Below are positions 13,001 to 25,000 of a stretch of 64,000 nucleotides of DNA, one piece after another. The stretch's first letter is position 1. Each line of letters starts with the position of its first letter. A program made the position numbers and the translations under genes. Origin of the DNA: Datnioides undecimradiatus (taxonomy: Eukaryota; Chordata; Actinopteri; Lobotiformes; Datnioididae); NCBI GenBank assembly GCA_008933995.1, contig WARS01000015.1:2416501-2480500 (forward strand), given 5' to 3'. Under the pieces are notes generated by a model, which was not told where the DNA came from, made no database searches, and worked only from the letters and a program-made list of their open reading frames with translations.

Positions 13001-16000
13001 TGTAAATATATAGAGTCAGACGGAGAGTTAAGCAGAGAGACAGAGCAAAGCTATAGCTCTGTGCTGCTGTGAGAACATCATGGCTGCACTACAGTAAAGA
13101 AATGGATTTATTTAGTTGGTTGTAGAGGAAATTACACTCTTTTACTATCGGGTTACTGTACGCAAGCCGCACTGAAAAACTGCATAGGTTATCTTAATGT
13201 CGTCTTGTCATACTGATGCAATTCAGCGATGAAGAGATATTTCATATTGCTGTTTAAAGTGATTGATGGCCTTTTATAGGACAAATGAAATGTGCAGTTC
13301 AATATAACATGCGGTGATGCGGCTCTGTGTTTTGAAAACCAGGGTACACACCATTATACTGTATGTGCCTTTGTCTAACAAACCCGCTGAATGTATTACC
13401 GTTCTCAAAGTGTTTGCAGAGCTAATTTTTGAATATTTCACGTTCATATCTTTAAAATTATCTATGTTTGCTCTTTCTTCTTCTTTGTCCTCTGCACATT
13501 AAAGCATATCTTTGCATTTACTGCCACCTGTTGATCAGCGGCATTGTGATACCATTGGTAGGACTGTTATCTCATCACCCACGCGTGCTCCTCGTGCAGC
13601 CCTTGTGGAAAAATACTCCATAGGGCTACTAAAGTAAAACCTGAGACCATCAAAAAGCCTTGAATATTGTGTGTCGTCCTCAGCATTGTTTGCATGGCTG
13701 CAGGGGATTTTTCAATGAACTGGAATGTTTAATACTCGAACATCAGATGTTTAAACAAATCCTCATAAAAGTTGACATGCTTGAGAGCGCATGATAACAG
13801 TCCGTCGTGTTGTTCAATTAAATCCCAACGAGACTGATAAATGAAATTCCCTCCCACACAAAGAGATTTCTCATTAAAATGAACACAAGCAAAATTAGGT
13901 TTGTACAGATGAGTGTGTCAGTACGCCCCGAGGCAACACTTATCCTTCACGATAAAGGAAATTAATCATAAGTTGCTTCCTCTTGTTTTATGTACACTTA
14001 TACTTTATATACTTTTTAAACGTATATGCGACACCTCACTTTCAGGAATAACGTGCATTACCTGTGAACGCCACTTTCCCAAGCAGGTCCTGGATCTGTG
14101 GTGCAATGCCCAGTTTGTACAAGTACAGGCTGAAATAAATCATAATAATGTACAGTAAGAATGACACGTTAAAAAAGAAATATGGAGAAGCTTGAAATAT
14201 TTTGATATTGTATATCAACAGTCGGATATTATGATCTTAAAAGTCTAGCTTTCGACATTTTTTGCTTATGAGTGCAATTCCCCCTTGACGGCCATTAATT
14301 CCCGCCTATGTCACAGTGACACCACAAGGGGATAGTGTTGGCTCACATTACAACAGGCACTGACAGCCGCCAGCAGCCCGGTCTGCCACTGGGCATTGCA
14401 TTCAGCAAGCAGGTGGCTGGAAACTTCATAAAACTTTCATTTTCCCACAGGTACCTGATAAGTGGTAATGAATTATAGATACTTAAGGCAGGCCTGGCAT
14501 CAGCGCAGGTCTGAATGGAGCAGCTGTAGTAGCTGGCTATTGTGGCCTTTGGTCACAGTGTGTGTACACATTGCGATGCCCTCTGCTCTTAGGACCGGGG
14601 GGGGGGGCTGACTATCATCAGCTTATACAAAGGGTAATGTTTTAACATGCAGGCAGCTGAGGTACAAACACAGTAACAGCTGACTGGAGTTGATGACAGT
14701 GACCAATTACAAGCCACAGGGGTTACAGACAATCAGCTGACTAGCTTGGAGCAACTAGCTCTCTCCAGACTGTGGAGCCTCCTTGTTTAATTCCATGCTT
14801 TCCTTTTAGACAACAGACCAAGACCTTCATGTCAAGCACTTTATGATAAGTGCTTCAAATGTACTTGTAGGCCATGTTATTTCCCTTTTACATTGTGTGT
14901 TATTTTCCAGCACACTGAATGTGCAGGAGCATCCGCTGCTATGCCTCAGTGTCTGAGTTGTAGTTGAACCCAGAGAAACAGAGTATTCACTGGGTCCATT
15001 GGGGGACTTCAGCTGGACTCGCAGGAAGGAAGAGCACGTGTGTGCATACGAAGGGAAGGAAACCAATTCTCCCAGGGCCTGACCGTAACGCTACAACAGA
15101 GAAAACAATCCGAGCAGCTCACATAGCCACGCCTAAATCTGTGCTTGGCTGACTGGACAGGTCAGAGGGATAGAGTTCAAAGTCATCTCAACTGAGAAAC
15201 AGAGGACCTGAAGTTGTAACTATAAAGCAACACGCGTCACAGTAACACCACCAAGTGTTGAAAGTGAACTTAAATAACAGAATCTAAAAAAAAAAGGGAA
15301 AAGAAAGCTTGTGACCTTGATACATACTGGCCTACACCTGAACGCATTGTGCTGTATGATAAAGCCTTGACCTATTTTAGAAATCATAAAAAGGTCTGTG
15401 TTTGACGAGAAGTACTGTCTCTGCCTTGCATTCGCAGTTCCTGTTTCATATCAATAAGTACTGTTTCTGTTCTTGATGTAAACATACTCCAGCCACTTTA
15501 TTTGGTACAACTTGCTAGCACGAGGGGCGGGACCCTATTTAGCCTTCAGAACTACCTTAATAGATTGTGGTATAGATTCAAAAAAGACATGTCTTGGTGA
15601 TTTTGGTCCTTTTTGACACGACGGCATCACGCCAACACTCCAGATTTGTCAACTTCACATCCATGATGCACTTCCACGTCCCAAAGGTGCTGTGATGGAG
15701 TAAGAACTTCGAGTGAACTCGCCTCGTCCAGCCCAATTTGGGTGCGCCTGTGCCAACTATAGCCTCAATTTCCTGCAGAGATGAGTGGCAAGCAGCGTGG
15801 TCCTCTGCTGCTGTAACCTATCTACTGACATATTGTATTTTGAGAGACGCTCTGCTGCACACCACTCTTGCAACAAATAGTTATTTGGGTTTCTGTTGCC
15901 TTTCTATGAGCTCGAAAACTACTGTTGTAATTCTCTGCTGACCCCTGCATTCAGAAAGGTATTTTCGCCTTAAGCACCGCCGCTCACTGGGCATTCTCAT

Positions 16001-19000
16001 TTTTCGACTATGCCCTTTGAAATAAGACAGTGTGTCACTTGTCACTGACAAACATTAAAAGCTTGAGCAGAGATGGTTATGCAGGAACATTCTAGTAAAA
16101 CAGCAGTTTGCTCAGCCCGTCTGGCACCAACTACCATTGCCAGGCTCAAAGTTACTAAAATCACCTTTTTTCCCCCCATTCTGAAGGTTAAATGGTGAAT
16201 TGCAAGCGTTATTTTATAGGCAAAAACAAACTACAGAACAAAACAAAGTAAAAAAAAAAAATATCTCGTGAGCGGTCTCATAGATTTCCTACATATGAGC
16301 TACCTTCTATTTCTCTATTTTCAACAAGCTTTTGTGTTGAGGGCAAAATAGCCACTACATGTCAAACATTAGTGGTTGACGTGGCTGCCATAACCCTCAA
16401 GTGAAAGGAAACGCATGTAAATTAGCCAATGAGGCAACTGTTTATGGCCAGACATTGTAAAAGAAAACATTTATAGATAAACGCAGTGCTGGCTAACTGA
16501 AAGCAGATACCAGCATTCAGGTTTAAGTTCAGCTATATACACAATAATCCGCTGTTGATTGTGCCCTTCTTGGAAGTGAAATTATATTCAGCGTTCAAGT
16601 GCGGCACCTCCAAGAAAAAAAAAGGGCTCGCTGCCATTGCGCAAACAAAAGACGGAGTGAGCAGATTTTGTCAGAAGTGACAAAGCACCGTGTTTTTGTG
16701 ATCCTCTGAAGCTTACCTCAGTGCGTGTATGCAGTATACCACCTTGGGCATGTTTTTTCGATCGTACACATCTGTCGTCTCGGGATAAAATATCTGAAAG
16801 CAGGAACCACAACAGATCACTCACTTTTGACTCACGTGAGCATGAGAGACGTCACAACGGGTGGGCATAATAGTTCAAATATAATAAAATCTCATGCTAC
16901 TGCGCTGCACTGCAATAAATACTGCCTTTGTGAAGCACATCATTTTCGGTACCGCAGAGCTGAATCAACACTGGTCACTACCATCGCTTCTAGAACACTA
17001 AGGGTTGTGACACATAGAGGCAGTATTTGTTGCAGGGCTATTGCCTCACGCTGCATTATATTTGACAGGTGTTCTTGCTGCTGCGCTGCCCCCTTCATCA
17101 CTGTTCATGCTACATATTTGGTTGGCCCCGGGCTTCTTGAGGATGTGTGCTGAAGGCCTTGCTGACTAAATACGTCACATCTAACACATACTAAAGAGCC
17201 TAGGGTATATAATTGAAAGGGCTACAGGTACGCTTATATTATCATAGGTACAATTACCAAAAAGGCTAAAAACTGACATTTGAAGAACAATGAAGAGCAA
17301 TCCTGTAGGGCAGCACAGAGATAAATAGGTATCAGTTCACCTCGTTTTAATTTCCCTGATACACCTCAGTGAAATCTTTTGTGTCATCTCATAAAATATG
17401 CAATGAGGTTAATACTGTTCTGTGAGAACTGCCCCATCCCTATTCCAATTGTGCCTGACAGGGTTTACATTCTTACTCATGCACTGTTTGCTTGTGAAGG
17501 TCAAATAGATTAAACTACTGACATTTTACAGTTAGATTTGAGGCCTTTGCTCATGGATAGAGATGAAGGATCAAGAAATTAGTATCTGATTCTGATTCAT
17601 CTTCACTTTTTAGTTAGATTAGTAGTTAAATTATGTAACCATGCAATAACAGCTTCTATAGGTGCTGTAGCAAACTTATTATGTTAAAAAAAACATGTTA
17701 ATTGATGAAATAAATTTACTCTTCTCTCTGCAGCTTCTTGCATTTATTCATAGTCTAATCTGATAGAGTCTTACAGTAGTTGTAGAATGGATTCTGCCTA
17801 ACGACGACAGGACGGGGCTGAAATTAAATGGGACCTTTCATGCAGTTTATTTTTGTTGTTTTGCGTCATGCAAACGCACATTTCCTGCCTAAACAGACTT
17901 GTACGACAAATAATGCGTCATTACCGAGGAGACACGACACTTGTCAGAACGAAACTTAGAACACATAAAGTAAATTTCCCAAGCTTGAAAAATTAAGTCT
18001 GCTGCAAAAAGGATAACATCTGACTGATCAGTATGCTGACATCACATGCTGTTGTGTTAGTGAGCGGACTTTTGAATGAACTCATTTTCTGAGTCCTTCT
18101 TTTCTTGCTTGTTTAACACATGTGTCATTCATTCTTACATGGAATCTCACAACTTTAATACAGCTGCACCAAGTCTTAAACACGTTTAAATACCTGGAAA
18201 TTGGGTCCTTGATGTAACAAAATATGTGTTTTCTCGAGGTGTGATGACTGTGAAAGTACACTTAAATACGCCTGTAGACTGTACATGTTTGTGTACATGC
18301 TTGTAAAACAGGGAGCATGTTTCTGGCTGTGCAAGCCCCTTACCTTGGGGAGACCCACTGACTCCATGGCTCTGAGCCACTGCACTGTGTTGTCGGTGTG
18401 TCTGAAGTGCAGTCCTTTGCTCTGACGATGAAAACAGCAGCACAAACATAAATGTAGGCATATAATTATGAGGAAAGGCAGAATAATGGTTTAGAGCTTT
18501 ATCAGTGCAGAACAGAAAAACTGATTTGTGACGTACGCAAATAACACTGCATTAGACAAAAGCGAGCATATTATACAATATTTTACAATATTCTTAAAAC
18601 AGAAGCAGCAGAGGTGGTTTGATACATAAAGAGCTCACGCTAACTCCTACTTATTATAGCATCTAATAGCCTCATGTGGTTTTGTTTTAAAAAAAAAAAA
18701 GACATAAAGTCAATATATTTTTATAGTTTACTGTACCAGCACAACAGCTGCAGGTTACAGTGGGGGCCTAACACTCGCCTGCCATGTTTCTCCCTATCCT
18801 GTCTGAAACTGTTTCAAACTGTCAGGCAGGGCTTGAAAGACCTGGAGGGTCTTCCTGCCTGGTGTGATGTAAGCTGGTGAAAAATGCAAATGTAGGACAG
18901 CTATAACCTATGTAGCGACAGAAGAGGTTGCAAGAATGAAATGCAAGAGAATGGAGATGCACCTTATAGCGGGACTGATCTCTGTCATAAATCCTTTTCT

Positions 19001-22000
19001 CAGACACCATTTTGGGGGCGAAAAAGTTGGCGAGCTTGCCAAGGTAGACGCCATTCCTCAGGCCCTCCTCCAGTTCTGTGGTAGGGGGCAAGTCCTCCTC
19101 CAGGCAGGCTTCTATCCACCTGAGAGTACGCAAACATAGACCCCAGAGGGCATGCACATGATTTACATAGCATCTCTATAATGTACAACCAAACTGACAA
19201 GAGGGGAGATAAGCAAGCATATTAATGACATAACATCTCAAACTACCCCTCAACCAGCTGCAGTGGATATTAATACAGAAACTACAGAATACAGAAGAAA
19301 CTACTTAACCGTAGGAGCTTAACTCATCCAGAGAACTGGAGTTAAATCACCGGGAGCATTCAAATGTTGGTGGCTGACTCATATACACAGCGCACTATGG
19401 TTACATTCAGAATATAAACAAACATCAGTCCACTGTGTTTATCCTGCCACCTGAGATCTACACAGTGCAGTGCAGTACAATTTATGAGGTGGCTGAATGC
19501 CTGCATGCAGTCCGCAAGTCAGTATTGGCTTTTCCACACCTGCAGCCCTCCCTGATCCCAGCCAACACTGAAGACAACGCACCAAGAATACATAAATAAT
19601 AATCACAAAAATAAGTTGCTAACATTCATGGTATTTACAGAAAGCAGGAAATTTCTCTATATACATATCTCCAATTTAGATTTTTAGATTAGAAAGGTAG
19701 TAAATATACCATCCTTAAATGAATTTCTACAGGATCAACTCAGAATTAGAGCAACAACGTAGTCTGTATGCCACTGAGAACTGGGCATTGTTACAGACAG
19801 CACCCACACTGAGCCCAGCATGCTTTGGGAAGGGGGCTGTGGACAGACTGAGCTTTGGAACAATGTCAAGGTGCCGTTAGGCCTGTTTGTCAACAATGTT
19901 AGGGTAAACACTTGTGTTTGTCGGACACCACTTCATTTAGTCTAAATTCTAAACTGATTACTGGAGGTTGAAGGTCGATGAAAACAAAAGACAAGGATGT
20001 GTTACTGTGACAGAGTGATCTCAGAACTGCTGAAGCTGAATAAAACATGTTGAGTTTATGTCACAATAATGCTGACCTTCTTTCAAACTGATGTAATTTC
20101 CCTTTGAAAGGTTCGACGGCGGCTCCGCAGCAGGCTTTGCCAGACTATTCCCAGAGATACTAGGGAAAATCCTTTCCAAAGAGCTAGTGAATGATTTGTG
20201 GCCGCGGTGAATCATTACGGTCGGAGAATCTGTTACACATTATCTTACTGCCTGGAAGTGACAGCATATTTACTATCATGGCTAGGCCTCGGTCCTGATG
20301 GTTCTGCTACAAAAAGTTTTAATCTCTTAAGCTCATCATCCTACAACTGAATTTATCCTCTGCCAAGGGGAGTTGTACAATCATGCTCGGTGATTTAACT
20401 TCCTTAAGTTTTGTTTATAGGTTTGACTCATCCCTGCAGCTCCTGCCTTCCAGTCTGCAAACAAAGATCTGTTAACTCCCACATGCATGCGTACAGACAC
20501 CTTGTTTAGGTTAATTAAAGCTGTGTGGGTGCTCAAATGATCCACTGTGCCAAAATATGCGTCAGCACATTAAGGACAACCACAACACACTGTGCACTGT
20601 CAACACAAACCCGGTGGAGTGTGTAGGTAAGGCACCTTGAGGAATAAAAGGGGGGGGGGGTGTTCTTGGCCCTGGAGGAGGACAGCTACTGCTACTAAAT
20701 GACAATAAGAAATGTAAATAAGATAAATAACATAATGCTATTTAGGTTGTTCTTCTGTTGTGATCTGGCGTCTAATATAATGGTAGGGGAAACACGTGAT
20801 TAGTCAAGTAACTGCCCTTCCTCCTTTTAGCAAAAAGATTATTTTTTTATGTTTTACAGATGGACAGATTAATCAATATTCTTAGAACATTTGCCACATT
20901 AACTGATCATGAAAGCAATCTAAAGCAAGCTAAACTTAACAAATGAAAGTCAAGTAGGCGTTTTCCAGCCTGTTATCAAGCAGACGCTGCTTTTATCTTA
21001 ATGTCCGTTCGGCCTCAACACCAGCATGAAGTTGCATGTCAGAAAACGTCCATTTGACAATCAAACTGATAGGAACACACAAGCACGCATACGCACATAC
21101 ACAGCACAACTTGCAGTGATACAACTCAATTGAATTATTTGGATTTTCAGTTCCATAGAAGCGACGTAATAACGGGAGAAATGCAGATGACAGTCAAGAT
21201 TACAGAGAAGAAGAAAAAAGATCGGTGTGGCGGGAACAGTCAGAGTAACATCCTGCAAGGGTAACAGAGCTCTCCTGTGAAACTCCACTTCCTGTCCTTA
21301 AAACAATGTTCAGGGGAACTTGTCTCCTGAAGCAGGACAGGCTAGCAGTCCTGTTTACAACCCTCCAAAAACAGGCCTTCCTGTCATTGTCCGATCTGCA
21401 ACTCGACAGGCTAAACAAAACACAGCTTTCTGGATTCTGGGACTTAAATCTGCCTCACCTCAACGCATTATTAGCGATCGACGCTCATTTGCTTGCAGCT
21501 AAAATATTTCTGTCTCCACACAGGGTGGTGGGTGAAAGCTTGCGTCATGTAGCTTAGTCATGCTGGTCATGAGTTTGTCATTGTGTGTGTTGTGTGCTTG
21601 TGTGTGTGCAGGATTTTAGCACATGTGGTTGAATAGAGTGTGTTAAAAAGATTGGAAAACATCCTTTAATGAAAAAAACAAAAAAAAAAACCCCATGCTC
21701 CTGATATCCTGGGGTTGGACCAGTATCAAAGCAAACCCAAAGGGTCATCCCACCAAAGAAAAGCTTCAAATGTAAACTATCAAGTGTTTACTCTCTGGTG
21801 ACAGTACAAAGTCTCATTCCATAAACTACTGTGTGTGTGCATGTGTGTTTTGCAGGAGGGTGTGTCTGTAAACTCCAACGGCAGTCAGACCAACTTTCAT
21901 GCACCCTACCAGGCGCAGTTACGAAAACAAGCGCAATCCACGATGTAAAGAGCCCTATGCAAATCGGCCAATGAAAATAAGTTTAGCGAGCATTATTACG

Positions 22001-25000
22001 CGTACCCTGCAGCAGACAAAGTATCATTCAAACGCTGCAGAGTAACGTTCTCGATTAAAGTTAAAGTCTTTTTCCACTGTGTCACTGGAGCATGTTGTTT
22101 ACATCTGCTGGATGGTATTTGCTTGTTTTAGGTGCTCCATAAAATTAATAACGCAACTGTCACTGAATTGAACATAACTGAATTTCAGTTTAATTGAATT
22201 TGACCTAACCCAATCAAACTGATGCATAAATTTCATGTAACGTCTAGTCTTTTTTTTTGTGTACGCTGCCCTTACGAAACCATTATGAATCGAGAAAGAT
22301 TGGGACATCACAAGGTACAAGATAAACTTGTCACTTTTGAACTTTTAGCACAGTTTTTGGCAACATACATGGATAATGAAGCTACTTCTTAAATGACTTT
22401 AAGCCAGGTGTGCAGAGTTGCTTCTACATGGCTGCCTTCTTTCAGTGACTGGTGACTGCTGACTCCTGACCCTAGAGACGAGAGCCTAATCCCACACCTC
22501 TCTGTGGTGGACGGCCTCATTAGACGTCTGTTTTAAGCCTAATCTAGTTTGACACCTTTCCCAGAATAGAGGCTCCATTCCACAATGACAGGGGTGTAGA
22601 AGAGTCGTTGCAATCTGAGATGGAATAACAGGAAGCTTAAAAGTGAAAGTGTGAGTGAGTACGCCCAAGTGAGAGTCAAGCAGTGGTCACTTTGAGGTCA
22701 GTCTTGGTGCATCACAGAAGCGTCTGTTCCTCAAACTGTCTCAGTGCGGCTCGGCGAGCTTTCCACAAAAGTTCTGTTCAGCAAAAATAAAAGGAAAATT
22801 GTCATCTAGGCGTGGCCCAATTATGATGCATGCCTAAATCTGTGCTAATTCTAGCCCTTCTTCCCTTGTGGACCCATATTATCCTGTGACATAAGCAGAT
22901 AATGTGAGCTATTCAAATAGTCTTCACTGAGTCAAAGTACAGGCTCAGTTGTCAAACAATAATCTGGGAGGAAATGCTGATGCAAATGAGGCCGCAACCA
23001 TTCACATAAAAGAGTGTTTAAGCATGACTGAGGCATGACTGCTGAATCACCACCGGGCTACCAAATGTGACAGGAGGTTTAAAGCATCGATAGTCAATCA
23101 TGGAAACTGCCATCTCTGTGTCTCAATGGGGCTGCCACGAAATCTGTTAAACAGAGCCATGGTTGCACCTCCTGTTCCTTCCTGATCAGATGGATGCCCT
23201 CGTGAAGAAGACAGGAAGTGGTTTAGATGTAGCTTTGCTCAGAAACCTCACAAGAAAAAGCCTTTTTCAGGTTTAGGTTGTCTTCAGAATCATACTTTAA
23301 AAAAATAGAAATGTACTAAATCTACTGAGACAATTCTCAATAAACCCTCTGGGTATCATTCAATTGTTTCAGTGATGGTGAGGTTGAGCTGTCAGTGGCG
23401 AGACAGCCATGCTTTCCACTAAGTCAGCACCTACCTGCCCTAATCACAGACGGTCTCATGAATGCTTACAGTTCCGTGTCATCGTCTCACGTGCGAGCCG
23501 AATCCGCCTGTCTGTCATCACAGCACCATGCCACTGCAACATTTATTGAACCACACGCTGCTTTGCTCACTTAGCCACCATGCTACCCTCACTTTCTCTC
23601 TGTGGATGCATTTCTTAGCCACTCCAGGCTGTTTTAATATCTGCACATCGCTTTCATTGAACACACCAACGTACTGCGCAAAACTGGTCTAAATAGTCAA
23701 ACATTACACTAAACCTAACACTCAGCCCAAGGACACACCTGGTGTAATTCCTAAAAGCACACAAGCTGTGACAAAGCAAACAATATGAAGGAAAGTGTTT
23801 AATCCTTTAATCAACATGTGCCATTAAGCTCCTTTCATCTTGAAGGTCTTTCCCTTCATCACCTCCCTCCTTCTTGTCAGGCCTCCTGCCAGCTCACCGT
23901 TTGGCCTCCTCCAGGTGACACAGGTACTCGTAGGCGATGTTCTGTCGTCTCCTCTCGTCCATCTCCTCCGCCGACAGCCTCTCATCATCCTGAATGGCTG
24001 GGAAAAGGCGCGCAAATAGGAGATCGTGTCACTGTTTTCCATTAGTTAACACACTGGTATGTTGTGCTTTCTTATTGCCATTCATTTCACATGATATAAG
24101 TAAGTTAACTATTCTGATGTTGATATTTTGCAATATGGCAAATGTAAATTAAATTACGTTCAAGTATCCAAAGCTGTCATTCATCACATGAGAACAAACG
24201 TGGAAAAAGTGAAAACTTTAAAAAAAACAATTTTTTTAAACTTTTAATTAAAAGCTTTTTTGAGTCCATTGAATCCCACCACTGAGAACTATGTTGATCA
24301 ACCACTGAAGCATCCAGACCTATGCTACCATCATTTGTCACCCACAAGTTGCAGAACAGGATGTTTCCACTCATTCATTGTAACAAATCTCCTGATTATA
24401 CAAAACTGTTTTCTCTTAAAGGAAAGGAATTAGACTGACGGTAGGAGTACTGCACAGCACTGCACTGTGGAAGCAGAGGTACCTGAAACAGAAAGTTGCT
24501 TTGCTGAAGCTTAGCACGAGATCACAAACACAGGGATAATTCCTCTTAACAGGGTGTTTATTTTGACTGTTGGGGGCTTGAGTGCCCCTCTGAAACTGTG
24601 CTTCGGTCCATGTTCCTATGTACCCTTGTTTGAGGGAGATGAAACGGTCATGTCGGAGTGGCCTCAGTGTGGTGCCCGACTGACAAGTGACTGCTGCTGA
24701 GAGTTGACCTTTACCTGCAGCTTAATGAGATCTCCTCCCACCAACGCGTCTTACCCCGCTCTAATCCAATCAGATCTCTTTATGTCTGGCTGAGTGTGGG
24801 GACAATCTCAGACCTGAGGGCTTAGTTTAAGAACGGAGCTTTCTCCCACTGGACCAAAGCACCGTATCCTGTCTTGGACTACAGGCCAAGGATTTCCCAT
24901 GGGACAGCATGTTTAATGTTTATCTTTTCTTTATTAGGGCGTAATAATCAAGTATGACTGACAGATACAGCACACATATGTACGCGCGCATCTACTGATG

